35,857 nucleotides of DNA from Campylobacterota bacterium. Lineage in GTDB: Bacteria; Campylobacterota; Campylobacteria; Campylobacterales; Nitratiruptoraceae. A model generated the notes under the pieces. It did not search any database. It had not been told where the DNA came from and worked only from the letters and a program-made list of their open reading frames with translations. The first letter of the stretch is position 1. Every line of letters begins with the position of its first letter. The stretch is from contig JAADDW010000046.1 of NCBI GenBank assembly GCA_013153715.1, positions 1 through 35,857 on the forward strand. Reading direction: 5' to 3'. This document shows, piece by piece, positions 8,186-15,894 of this stretch. The position numbers were made by a program, and so were the translations under genes.

Positions 8186-8963
8186 GGGAGACCTCCGGGA
8201 GCCCCTCAAAATCTGTAGGGTTGGCAGTAACGGGGGTGACAGAGATAAACCCCGCCTTCACCGCATCAAAATCGCTCCAATACTCCCCTCCCGCCTCCGG
8301 ACGCCACTCCAGAGGGTGGAGACCGATCCACCAATACTCCTCCCCCCGAGGATTTCTATGGACATGGGCATCATTTCCGTAGTAGCGGTAGCCCGCCTTG
8401 GTCACCTTGAACCCTCTGCACCGTTCCGGCGGAAGGGGAGGGACATTGATATTGAGGTAGCTCCTCTCCCTGAGGGGGATCTCTCCCCGGAGCATCTTGA
8501 TCGCCACCTCCCGAGCGGCCCTCTGGGCAAGGGCGTACCCCACCTCCAGCTCCACCTGGGCGCAGTTGTGGTTACAGACCTGGGAGACGGCGCAGGCCGG
8601 AATTCCGTGGAGAACGGCCTCCAGGGCGGCATTGGCCGTACCGGAATAGGTAATATCCTCCCCCATGTTGGCCCCCCTGTTGATACCGCTCAAAACCAGA
8701 TCCGGCCTCACTCCATCGGCATAGAGGGCGTGGAGAGCTAGGTAGATGGCATCTGTCGGCGTTCCATCATCTATCTTGTAGAAGTCGTCATCTATCTCCA
8801 CAAAGCGGAGGGGGCGGGTCAGGGTGAGGCTGTGGCCACAGGCACTCTTCTCCAGGGCAGGGGCGACAACGAGGACCTCTCCCAAATCTTTGACCGCTTC
8901 GACCAGAGCCTTCAGACCCGGAGACTCAAAGCCGTCATCGTTGGTGACTAAAATCTTCTTCAT
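8175..8963 (-). CDS. surE: 5'/3'-nucleotidase SurE
   Basis: This 262-residue protein starts with the invariant SurE sequence ILVTNDDGFESPG, followed by SACGHSLTLTRPLR, the substrate loop IDDGTPTDA, and LVLSGINRGANMGEDITYSG. These are the metal- and phosphate-binding motifs of the SurE family. The enzyme dephosphorylates nucleoside 5'- and 3'-monophosphates in the cytoplasm and is linked to stationary-phase survival. The length is normal. Its ATG overlaps the stop of the AEC transporter as ATGA. Finding surE next to a ThiF-like gene and near lpxB and greA matches what I recall of Campylobacter gene order. Confidence 0.95.
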   Translation of the reverse strand: MKKILVTNDDGFESPGLKALVEAVKDLGEVLVVAPALEKSACGHSLTLTRPLRFVEIDDDFYKIDDGTPTDAIYLALHALYADGVRPDLVLSGINRGANMGEDITYSGTANAALEAVLHGIPACAVSQVCNHNCAQVELEVGYALAQRAAREVAIKMLRGEIPLRERSYLNINVPPLPPERCRGFKVTKAGYRYYGNDAHVHRNPRGEEYWWIGLHPLEWRPEAGGEYWSDFDAVKAGFISVTPVTANPTDFEGLPEVSRAF

Positions 8964-9868
8964 CGGAAACCTCCCACAATTTCGATATAGAAGGGAAGCA
9001 GAGGGAGAAAGAGGAGAGATGTAATGAAGATGAGGGCTGTGACAGTCAGCTCCTTACAGCGGTAGAGGGCCGCCAAATTGACATTGGCGACGGCTAGGGG
9101 CATGGCCAGCTCCATAAAGAGGACCCCTTTGGCCAGCCCCTCGATGGAGAGGCTCTGGAGGACCAGATAGGCCAGGGCGGGGAGGGCTATAAATTTGACG
9201 AAGGAGACCGAAAAGGCCAACTTCAGATCAATATGGGAGAGTCTGATCCGAGCCAGATAGACTCCGAAGATAATGAGCTGGAGGACAATGGCCGTGTAGG
9301 ACCCCATCTGGAGGAAGAGGTCAAACTCCCTCTCCGGCCTAAAACCTTGGGCACTGAGGATAAGGGCGGCAAGGGCAAACCAGAGGATCGGGAGCTTGAG
9401 GGTGTTGACCATCGAATCCCGAACGCTGAAGCTCCCCCTCGAATAGAAATAGGCCCCGACGCTATAGACCATGAAGACATTGGCCAGGTTGACTATGGTG
9501 GTGTAGGGGAGGGAGGCCTCTCCGAAGAGGGCGAGACCGAGGGGGACCCCAAGATTTCCTGTGTTTCCTATGACCGAAGCCACCGTGAAGATCGACCGAT
9601 CCTTAGGGTCCGAAAAGAGCCTCTTTCCTATAAGGAAGTTGGCCAGAACAACGGCGAGGGAGATGAGGAAGAAGATGATGGGAGCCACGACCAGATCGAG
9701 ATCGAGGGGCCTCTTGAGGAGCCCCCAGAAGGTGAGGAAGGGCTGGAAGATATAGACCGAGAGGAGGACCAGAGTCCTCTCATCGATCCTCTCCCGAAAC
9801 CACTTTTTAGCCAGAAATCCGATGGCGATGAAGAGATAGACAAAAAAGACCGCCTTAAAACTCTCCAT
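8960..9868 (-). CDS. AEC-family (auxin efflux carrier-like) transporter
   Basis: This 302-residue membrane protein has ten hydrophobic segments in two five-helix halves. The family-typical N-G dipeptide region appears as VIGNTGNLGVPLG near residue 105, and a second half motif as AMPLAVANVN near residue 255. AEC proteins are secondary transporters, often of organic acids such as malate; the substrate here cannot be told. ATG 9868 follows GGAGG by seven bases and is preferred over the TTG at 9874. It overlaps lpxB by 14 nt and surE by ATGA, so it is embedded in the operon. Confidence 0.85.
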   Translation of the reverse strand: MESFKAVFFVYLFIAIGFLAKKWFRERIDERTLVLLSVYIFQPFLTFWGLLKRPLDLDLVVAPIIFFLISLAVVLANFLIGKRLFSDPKDRSIFTVASVIGNTGNLGVPLGLALFGEASLPYTTIVNLANVFMVYSVGAYFYSRGSFSVRDSMVNTLKLPILWFALAALILSAQGFRPEREFDLFLQMGSYTAIVLQLIIFGVYLARIRLSHIDLKLAFSVSFVKFIALPALAYLVLQSLSIEGLAKGVLFMELAMPLAVANVNLAALYRCKELTVTALIFITSLLFLPLLPFYIEIVGGFR

Positions 9869-10877
9869 TGACAATCCTCCCTACCCTCTCGGCACTGCCG
9901 TGACCCAGATACTCCCTGAGCTGGCGGGACCGCTCCAGAAACTGGAGGGGATCCCTCTGACGGTAGGCCCGGAGGAGGTTGAAGGCATGGACCTCCGACT
10001 GGAGAAACTCCGGATGGAGATCGCCCACCATGATATTGGCCAGACCGACCCGATCGATCTGGGCGAAGCTCTTGGCGATGAGATAGTCCAGGGGGCGGGC
10101 AATATAGACCAGGGCCAGAGGGGTCCCTATGAGGGAGGCCTCCAGAGTTGCCGTACCGCTACAGATGAAGGCGAAACTCCCCCGGAGAAGGGCACCGTGG
10201 GAGTCGTGGGTCACTTCGAAACCCCTTAGATCTCCGTAGAGCTCCCCCTCTCCCTTCAGATGGTCCGGTATGACCAGAACTGCCTCCCTCTCAATAAACC
10301 TCCGGACCTCACGGAAGATCGGCATCAACCTCTTCACCTCTCCCCGACGGCTCCCCGGCATGAAGATGACGGGTCCCCCATCGTCGACCCTCTCCTTGAA
10401 CTCCTCAATTTCATCGAGGAGAGGGTGGCCCACATACTCTATACTGTACCCTTCGGGATAGATTTCGGGCTCGAAGGGGAGAATGGAGCAGGCCCGATCC
10501 ACATACCGCACGACATCTCGGACCCTCCCCCTCCTCCACGCCCAAGCCTGGGGGAGGATATAGTAGATAATCTCCTTATCGGGATACCTCTCCTTGATCG
10601 CCTTGGCCAGGGGGAGGTTGAAGCCGCTCCCATCGATGAGGAGAACCTTCTCCGCCTCTCCGGCCAACTCCACCATCCGCCTTTTCAGATCGAGAAAGAG
10701 GGGGATCTTCTTCACCACATCGACGAAACCCATGACGGCCAGACTCTGGAGGTCGATAAGGGATCGACCCAATCTCCCATCACAGATACCATGGATCTCC
10801 CACCCTTGGAGATAGGGGAGGAGAGCCTCTAAATGGAGATTTGCGGAGCGCTCGATGGCACTGACGAGGAGCTTCAT
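9855..10877 (-). CDS. lpxB: Lipid-A-disaccharide synthase
   Basis: This 340-residue GT19 enzyme condenses UDP-2,3-diacylglucosamine with lipid X to make the lipid A disaccharide at the inner membrane. The opening LVSAIERSANLHLEALLPYL is the form typical of Campylobacterota LpxB, and the C-terminal half carries MPGSRRGEVKRLMP and CSGTATLEASLIGTP, the nucleotide-binding core of the family. It is the first gene of the minus-strand operon and is divergent from greA across 91 nt. The Shine-Dalgarno is weak. A lipid A gene leading a series of surface-glycan genes suggests coordinated envelope synthesis. Confidence 0.93.
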   Translation of the reverse strand: MKLLVSAIERSANLHLEALLPYLQGWEIHGICDGRLGRSLIDLQSLAVMGFVDVVKKIPLFLDLKRRMVELAGEAEKVLLIDGSGFNLPLAKAIKERYPDKEIIYYILPQAWAWRRGRVRDVVRYVDRACSILPFEPEIYPEGYSIEYVGHPLLDEIEEFKERVDDGGPVIFMPGSRRGEVKRLMPIFREVRRFIEREAVLVIPDHLKGEGELYGDLRGFEVTHDSHGALLRGSFAFICSGTATLEASLIGTPLALVYIARPLDYLIAKSFAQIDRVGLANIMVGDLHPEFLQSEVHAFNLLRAYRQRDPLQFLERSRQLREYLGHGSAERVGRIVNGEF

Positions 10878-10907
10878 AGAGGTAAGGTATCTCTGGTAGT
10901 CTTACTC

Positions 10908-10919
10908 AAGGGTACCCTT
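10908..10919. repeat. 12-bp perfect palindrome in lpxB-greA divergent region
   Basis: AAGGGTACCCTT is its own reverse complement and overlaps the start of the proposed -35 box of greA. It lies about 30 nt upstream of the lpxB start codon. It could be an operator serving both genes, but a palindrome this short can arise by chance. Confidence 0.4.
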
Positions 10920-10945
10920 TTGCGCAGTTAAAAAGTTGGTATAAT
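10918..10945 (+). promoter_or_regulatory. Sigma70-type promoter of greA
   Basis: TTTTGC (10918-10923) is followed after 16 bases by a perfect TATAAT (10940-10945). The -10 box ends 23 nt before the greA ATG at 10969, leaving a short leader that contains GGTGGA as a ribosome binding site. Confidence 0.65.
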
Positions 10946-10968
10946 TATAGCAAAAAGCGGGTGGAACT

Positions 10969-11460
10969 ATGGAAAACAAAGAACCTATGACAGAGTATGG
11001 ATACAGAAAGATAGAGAGGGAGTTCAATCTCCTCAAAGAGGAGCGGCCCAAAGTGGTTGAGGAGATTGAGCGGGCCAAGGAGCACGGAGACCTTCGGGAG
11101 AATGCCGAATACCATGCGGCCAAGGAGCGGCTCGCCTTCATCGATGCCCGACTTACCGAACTGGCCGATCTCCTTGCAAGGGCCCAGATCATCGATCCCA
11201 GCAAACTCCCCCACAACCGAGTAAGTTTCGGTTCCACAGTGAAGCTCCTCGACATCGAAGAGGATGAAGAGATCGAATACACAATAGTCGGGGCCACCGA
11301 GAGTGACCCGGAGCATGGCCTCATCTCCTACAACACCCCCCTAGCCAGGGCCCTCCTCGGAAGGGAGGAAGGAGAGGAGATTAGGGTCAAACTCCCCAAG
11401 GGGGAGATCGATTTTGAGATACTGGAGATCTCCTATAAACCGATAGAGTTCAAAAGATGA
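10969..11460 (+). CDS. greA: Transcription elongation factor GreA
   Basis: This 163-residue protein has the two GreA domains: an N-terminal coiled coil (residues 1-75) with EHGDLRENAEYHAAKERLAFID, which holds the acidic tip (D, E) that enters the RNA polymerase secondary channel, and a C-terminal FKBP-like domain ending with ALLGREEGEEI. GreA stimulates cleavage of backtracked transcripts. ATG 10969 is used; a second ATG at 10987 is possible. The stop overlaps the argC start as ATGA. The adjacency of greA and lpxB is common in this phylum. Confidence 0.96.
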   Translation: MENKEPMTEYGYRKIEREFNLLKEERPKVVEEIERAKEHGDLRENAEYHAAKERLAFIDARLTELADLLARAQIIDPSKLPHNRVSFGSTVKLLDIEEDEEIEYTIVGATESDPEHGLISYNTPLARALLGREEGEEIRVKLPKGEIDFEILEISYKPIEFKR

Positions 11461-12461
11461 GAAGAGCATCGATAGTAGGGGCATCGGGATTTACAGGGCT
11501 GGAGCTCATCAAACTCCTCCTCAACCATGGGAAGATGGAGATTGTCGGACTCTACGGCAGTGAGGAGGGGGCCATCGAGAAGCTCTACCCCGGACTGGTG
11601 GGGGTCTTTGAAATGGAGATCGAGAAAGTGGATCTGGAGAAGATCGCCCGGACCAGCGATATAGTCTTCCTCGCCCTCCCCCACAAGAGCGCCATGGAGG
11701 TAGCCCGCCCCCTGCTGGAACAGGGAGTCATGGTAGTCGATCTCTCAGCGGACTACCGATTGAAGCGGGAAAACTACGAGGCCTTCTACACCCGCCACAC
11801 CGACCCCGAGAACCTCAAAAAGGCTATCTACGGTATTCCCGAGATCTGGAGGACGGAGATTGAGAAGGCCCAGCTGGTGGCCAATCCGGGATGCTATCCG
11901 ACGGCGGCCCTCCTGGCGGCTATCCCCTTCCTCCCCTATATCGATTTCTCTGAGAGGATCGTTATCGATGCCAAGAGTGGAGTCAGCGGAGCGGGGAAAA
12001 AGTGTGGCCCCAAGAGCCACTTCGTCACCATCGACGAAAATATATTTGCCTACAACCCCCTCAAACACAGGCACGCCATCGAGATCAAGGAGAAGCTGGA
12101 GCTCCTGGGCAGAGAGCCCCTCCACATCGATTTCGTTCCCCACCTCATACCGATAGATCGGGGTATGCTGGTGAGCCTCTACCTCACCCTTCGGGAGCCT
12201 GTGGACCCTCTCCAACTCCTGAGGGAGTTTTACGGAGAGGAGCCCTTCATCAGAATTAAAGGGGAGCCTGTCGATGTCAAGAGCGTAGCGGGAACCCATT
12301 TCTGCGACATCTATGGCCAGTGCGAGGGGAGGAGGCTCTTTCTCACCAGTGCCATCGACAACCTCCTCCGGGGGGCTTCCAGCCAAGCTGTCGCCAATGC
12401 CAATCTCATGTTAGGTTTGGAGGAATATCTTGGACTCCCAAAAATCCCCTATATCCCTTAA
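11457..12461 (+). CDS. argC: N-acetyl-gamma-glutamyl-phosphate reductase
   Basis: This 334-residue enzyme reduces N-acetylglutamyl phosphate with NADPH in arginine biosynthesis. The nucleotide-binding loop VGASGFTGLELIKLL is at the N-terminus, the catalytic cysteine lies in ANPGCYPTAALLA (near residue 145), and KSGVSGAGKK plus the histidine-containing VPHLIPIDRGM follow, all as in ArgC. The length is usual. It overlaps greA by 4 nt and the next gene by 32 nt, so the three genes are translationally linked even though their functions differ. Confidence 0.95.
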   Translation: MRRASIVGASGFTGLELIKLLLNHGKMEIVGLYGSEEGAIEKLYPGLVGVFEMEIEKVDLEKIARTSDIVFLALPHKSAMEVARPLLEQGVMVVDLSADYRLKRENYEAFYTRHTDPENLKKAIYGIPEIWRTEIEKAQLVANPGCYPTAALLAAIPFLPYIDFSERIVIDAKSGVSGAGKKCGPKSHFVTIDENIFAYNPLKHRHAIEIKEKLELLGREPLHIDFVPHLIPIDRGMLVSLYLTLREPVDPLQLLREFYGEEPFIRIKGEPVDVKSVAGTHFCDIYGQCEGRRLFLTSAIDNLLRGASSQAVANANLMLGLEEYLGLPKIPYIP

Positions 12462-13185
12462 AGATGGGGCCCTCTTCGTCGCCGATGTCCACTACCAGCG
12501 GGGCGTACGCCAGGAGCTAGAGAGACTTCTGGACTGGTTGCTCCACGACCCCCCTCCCCAACTCCTCCTAATGGGGGACATCTTCGATCTTCTGGTGGGA
12601 ACTGTCCCCTCTACCGTGGAACGGAATAGGGAGATGGTCGAGAAGTTGAGGGAGATAGGGGAGCTGACAGAGTGCCACTATTTCGAGGGAAACCACGACT
12701 TCAATCTGGCCTCCATCTTCCCCAATATGCGGATCTATCCCAGAGAGGAACAGCCTGTCGTCTTCACCACCAACTCCAAGAGGGTCGCCCTCGCCCACGG
12801 AGACCTCTGTGTCGGGAGCTGTTACGAGTATTACTGCAACTGGATCCGCAAGGAGAAGATCCTCCAGCTCCTCAATATCTTCAATGTGGGGGACTGGATC
12901 GTGGAGCGGGTCCTCCGATCGACAGCGGAAAAAAATCTCTGCCGCTCCATAGAGCGTTTCGACTACATCGTCGAGAGGAAATTGGCCACCTACCCCGATG
13001 TGGACCTCATCATCGAGGGCCACTTCCACCAGAACTACTTTACCAAGAGGTATATCAACCTCCCCGCCTTCGGGTGCACCCGTTCGGTCATTCTCTACAA
13101 AGATCGGCGGTTGGTGGAGCTCTGCGTTATAGACCGCAACAGACGGCAGTCAAAGTTGAAACGGAACTCGGCCTCCTTGAGATAG
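12430..13185 (+). CDS. LpxH-like metallophosphoesterase (UDP-2,3-diacylglucosamine diphosphatase family)
   Basis: This 251-residue calcineurin-fold protein shows the full set of metal motifs: ADVHY, GDIFD, GNHDF, a mid-protein AHGD and a late GHFH. They match the LpxH/UDP-2,3-diacylglucosamine diphosphatase group, which produces lipid X for LpxB; lpxB is about 1.5 kb away. It lacks enough recognised LpxH-specific sequence for me to assign the symbol. The start is an unusual TTG at 12430; GGAGG at 12419-12423 stands six bases before it and no in-frame ATG is available near the DVH motif. The 3' end overlaps the convergent IS1595-like gene by 91 nt. Confidence 0.82.
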   Translation: MDSQKSPISLKDGALFVADVHYQRGVRQELERLLDWLLHDPPPQLLLMGDIFDLLVGTVPSTVERNREMVEKLREIGELTECHYFEGNHDFNLASIFPNMRIYPREEQPVVFTTNSKRVALAHGDLCVGSCYEYYCNWIRKEKILQLLNIFNVGDWIVERVLRSTAEKNLCRSIERFDYIVERKLATYPDVDLIIEGHFHQNYFTKRYINLPAFGCTRSVILYKDRRLVELCVIDRNRRQSKLKRNSASLR

Positions 13186-13760
13186 TAGAAGAACTGCTCC
13201 CTCCCGACACCCCGATACCTCTTGATGAACTCCTCGAAGTAGCGCCAAAAAGAGGCTATCAGCTCATCGTGGCTACTGGCGAGGCGACTGCGGCGCAGGA
13301 ATTTCTCGAACTCCCGATAGTAGAGGTCCTCCAGCCCGTCCTCCAACAGGATCGGCTTGTAGCGGGAGAGATCGGGGAGGAGGATATTGTAGATCTTCTG
13401 GTCATAATTGAAGGTGAGGAAGTTGTAGGCGTCGAAGATGGCCCTCTTCTCCCTCCACCGTCTGGGAGGGAGATAGAGGTACTCGTCGAAGGCGATGGTC
13501 CTCTCCTTGGAGAGGAAGTCCTCCTCCATGAAGGCGGCCATTCTCTCCCGCAGGCGGCGGTACCCCCTCTGGACGGTGAGATAGTGGAGGGAGAGGTGGT
13601 GGGCACAGCTGGAGGCACTCAACCCTCGGCAGAAGCAGTCGAGGATCTCCCTTTCCCGCTCCACCCTTCGGGGGCTAAATTTCCTCCGACACCGCCTGCA
13701 CTTGAGCTGTCCACTCTTCAACCTGTAGAGATGAGGGGCCCCGCAGTAGATGCAGTTCAC
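13095..13760 (-). CDS. IS1595-like transposase-related protein, probably domesticated
   Basis: This 221-residue protein starts with a zinc ribbon (CIYCG...CRRCRRKF, residues 3-27), then a helix-turn-helix-like segment (LSASSCAHHLSLHYLTVQRGY) and a DDE-like region with FDEYLYL. It ends with ASFWRYFEEFIKRYRGVGRE and FYYLKEAEFRFNF, which closely resembles the C-terminal IS1595 signature (I-E-[NS]-FW...EFRFN). The glutamate that precedes FW in active members is alanine here (LIASFW), so transposition is doubtful. GTG 13760 has GGAGG seven bases upstream and overlaps the phosphatase stop as GTGA. No terminal inverted repeats or target duplications are visible. It appears to be a fixed operon gene with a nucleic-acid-binding role, which is inference. 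Confidence 0.7.
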   Translation of the reverse strand: MNCIYCGAPHLYRLKSGQLKCRRCRRKFSPRRVEREREILDCFCRGLSASSCAHHLSLHYLTVQRGYRRLRERMAAFMEEDFLSKERTIAFDEYLYLPPRRWREKRAIFDAYNFLTFNYDQKIYNILLPDLSRYKPILLEDGLEDLYYREFEKFLRRSRLASSHDELIASFWRYFEEFIKRYRGVGREQFFYYLKEAEFRFNFDCRLLRSITQSSTNRRSL

Positions 13761-14422
13761 CGCCGATCCCTCCCGTCCAGGGGGAGGCTCACTATCCGAC
13801 GGCTCCCCAACTCTATAGCTGTCAATCTCCCCCCATAGATACACCCTGTATCGATACCGATATAGTTGGGTCCCCAGAGGGGCTCTGGATAGACGGTATG
13901 GCCGAAGATGTTGGTGACGGAGTAGCTCTCCCACCCCTCCTCCCACCCCTCTCGGGGCTCCTCTAAACGGTTGGTCAGAAGCTCTATTCCCACCTCTCTC
14001 CGCCGACGGTAGTAGGGGAGTCCGAAGCCATGGGTCAGATAGAACTCTCCAACCTCTAGATACTTGGGAAGAGTTGGAATGAGCTCCAGATGGCGGAGAA
14101 GGGTCTCCTCGTGGCCTCTGTAGGAGTCGATGGTCTCCCGCCCTCCGTATCGGGGGTCGGTGCTCCAGACCGACTCCTCTCCTCGGAACAGGGCATCCCG
14201 AATGTAGTTGAACATCAGATACTCATGGTTCCCCATAACCGTCTCATAGGAATCGGTCACCAACTCGAAGACCTCTCGGGAGTACCTTCCCTTGTCCACC
14301 AGATCCCCGAGGAAGATGATCCGCCCCTGGGAGGGGAGTCTCTGGAGGAGTCTCTCCAAAGTGAAGAGGGATCCATGGACATCACCGATAACCCATATCT
14401 CCATTTTGGTCCCAAAATGCAA
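13757..14422 (-). CDS. PPP-family metallophosphatase (PphA/PrpE-like)
   Basis: This 221-residue protein has the phosphoprotein phosphatase motifs in order: GDVHG, GDLVDKG, GNHE, a histidine in THGFGLP and a late GHTVYPEP. Such bacterial enzymes act on phospho-Ser/Thr proteins or on dinucleoside tetraphosphates; the two cannot be separated here. TTG 14422 has an ideal GGAGG seven bases upstream, so I choose it over the internal ATG at 14404, which has no clear ribosome binding site. It is followed, with a GTGA overlap, by the IS1595-like gene. It is divergent from the nickel transporter, and an inverted repeat lies between the two starts. Confidence 0.82.
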   Translation of the reverse strand: MHFGTKMEIWVIGDVHGSLFTLERLLQRLPSQGRIIFLGDLVDKGRYSREVFELVTDSYETVMGNHEYLMFNYIRDALFRGEESVWSTDPRYGGRETIDSYRGHEETLLRHLELIPTLPKYLEVGEFYLTHGFGLPYYRRRREVGIELLTNRLEEPREGWEEGWESYSVTNIFGHTVYPEPLWGPNYIGIDTGCIYGGRLTAIELGSRRIVSLPLDGRDRR

Positions 14423-14464
14423 GAAGTTGCCTCCTGTTTAAACCCTATTTTACTAAAAAAGCCC

Positions 14465-14470
14465 TATAAT
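14465..14470 (+). promoter_or_regulatory. -10 box upstream of nickel transporter/hyp operon
   Basis: A perfect TATAAT stands 33 nt before the ATG at 14504, preceded by an AT-rich stretch (14446-14460) without a good -35 hexamer, as is common in Campylobacterota. It is the most likely promoter for the transporter and the following hyp genes, which have no other large gap. Confidence 0.6.
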
Positions 14471-14493
14471 GGTGAATAACCATTCATTCACCA
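14470..14493. promoter_or_regulatory. Inverted repeat, candidate operator for nickel/hyp operon
   Basis: TGGTGAAT (14470-14477) and ATTCACCA (14486-14493) form a perfect 8-bp inverted repeat with an 8-nt centre. It begins at the last base of the -10 box and covers the expected transcription start. A regulator bound here would block initiation, and it could also affect the divergent phosphatase gene. The sequence does not match the NikR operators I know, and an RNA hairpin in the leader is the alternative. Confidence 0.5.
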
Positions 14494-14503
14494 AAGGGAG
14501 ACC

Positions 14504-15154
14504 ATGGATCAGCTACCCCTTCTCCTCCTCTTCTGGTACGGTATCCTCCACGCCTTCGGTCCCGACCATCTGACAGCCATTGCCGATTTCAGCATCGGGA
14601 AGAGCAGGGCCAAGACCCTCCTCATCACTCTAGCCTTCGCCATCGGCCACGGCGTCAGCCTCTTCCTCTTTGCCAAAGTATTGGAGAGCATGGAGATCGA
14701 CGAGACCATTCTCCAGTGGGGAGACACCATAAGCTCCCTAGTCATCGTCTCCATAGGTCTCTTCCTCCTCTTCCTGGCCTTCACAGATCGGATCAATGTG
14801 GGGTGGCACGACCACCATGGAGAATCCCATATCCATATCTGGTTTGGAAGGGAGCACTCCCACAATGGGGGAGAGCTCCGGGGGAGAATGGCTACCGCCT
14901 TGAGTGTGGGGGCCCTCATGGGTATCGGAGGGGTCCGGGGAATGCTCATTACCTTGAGCGCCATAGCCCATAGGGAGGTGGATCTCTCCATGGTAGCCAG
15001 CTTCACCCTCGGGGTCATGGTGGTTTTTCTCCTCTTCGGAGTGGTCCTCGGAATTGTCAATGAGGCCATTCTCAAGAGCCGTTCAGCTGTCCGGGCCGCC
15101 TTCGCTACGGCGGGAACAATCTCTGTCGTGGTCGGCGGCTCAATTCTTCTCTAA
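14504..15154 (+). CDS. NicO/UreH-like nickel (cobalt) transporter
   Basis: This 216-residue protein has six hydrophobic segments. The first carries HAFGPDHLTAI, the metal-binding motif of the NiCoT/UreH/NicO group, and the second has IGHGVSLF. A histidine-rich loop between helices 3 and 4 (WHDHHGESHIHIW...EHSHNGG) should help collect metal. With hypB 12 nt downstream, the substrate is almost certainly nickel for [NiFe]-hydrogenase. ATG 14504 follows AAAGGGAG. The leader holds a possible operator. Confidence 0.88.
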   Translation: MDQLPLLLLFWYGILHAFGPDHLTAIADFSIGKSRAKTLLITLAFAIGHGVSLFLFAKVLESMEIDETILQWGDTISSLVIVSIGLFLLFLAFTDRINVGWHDHHGESHIHIWFGREHSHNGGELRGRMATALSVGALMGIGGVRGMLITLSAIAHREVDLSMVASFTLGVMVVFLLFGVVLGIVNEAILKSRSAVRAAFATAGTISVVVGGSILL

Positions 15155-15165
15155 AGGAGTCTTCA

Positions 15166-15894
15166 ATGTGTAAAGATTGCGGTTGCACCATTACAGAACA
15201 TCACCACCACGATGAAACGGTAAAGAGCAACCCCCAACTCAACGACAGCAGGACAATCGAGGTGATCACCAAAATCCTCGACAAGAATGAGAGGCAGGCG
15301 GCCCACAACAGGGAGCACTTTGACAACTTGGGGATCTTGGCCATCAATCTCATGAGCGCTCCGGGGAGCGGAAAGACCTCCCTCCTCCAAGAGCTGGCCA
15401 AGAGGGGGACCCTCAACTTCGCCGTTATCGAAGGGGATCTGGAGACCAACAGAGACGCCGAGAGATTGCGGGAGCATGGGATCGAAGCCTACCAGATCAC
15501 AACGGGGACGGCCTGCCACCTGGACGCTTTCATGGTCCACGACGCCCTCCACCACCTCAACCTGGAGGGGAAAGAGGTCTGTTTCATCGAAAATGTCGGT
15601 AACCTGGTCTGTCCCGCAAGCTACGACCTCGGGGCCCACCTCAATATCGTTCTGGTCAGCGTTCCGGAGGGAGAGGATAAGATCGAGAAATATCCGGTCA
15701 TGTTCCGCCAGGCCGATCTGATCCTCATTACCAAGAGCGATCTCCTCCCCTACTTCGATTTCGATCCCGAAAGGGTCAAAAGGATGGCCAAGAGGCTCAA
15801 ACCAGGGGTGGACATTCTGGAGGTCTCCACCAAGGACCCCACCTCTATCGAGAGAGTGGAGAGGTGGATCCGGTATAAAATGGAGTTTGCCTGA
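15166..15894 (+). CDS. hypB: Hydrogenase nickel incorporation GTPase HypB
   Basis: This 242-residue protein is a SIMIBI-class GTPase that delivers nickel to the hydrogenase large subunit together with HypA. It begins MCKDCGC, the high-affinity N-terminal CxxCGC nickel site, followed by a short HHHH stretch. The G-domain has the P-loop SAPGSGKTSLL (near residue 65), EGDLETN, the metal-binding TGTACHLDA, ENVGNLVCPA and TKSDLL. The gene overlaps hypC by one base (TGATG). All residues expected for nickel and GTP binding are present. Confidence 0.97.
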   Translation: MCKDCGCTITEHHHHDETVKSNPQLNDSRTIEVITKILDKNERQAAHNREHFDNLGILAINLMSAPGSGKTSLLQELAKRGTLNFAVIEGDLETNRDAERLREHGIEAYQITTGTACHLDAFMVHDALHHLNLEGKEVCFIENVGNLVCPASYDLGAHLNIVLVSVPEGEDKIEKYPVMFRQADLILITKSDLLPYFDFDPERVKRMAKRLKPGVDILEVSTKDPTSIERVERWIRYKMEFA

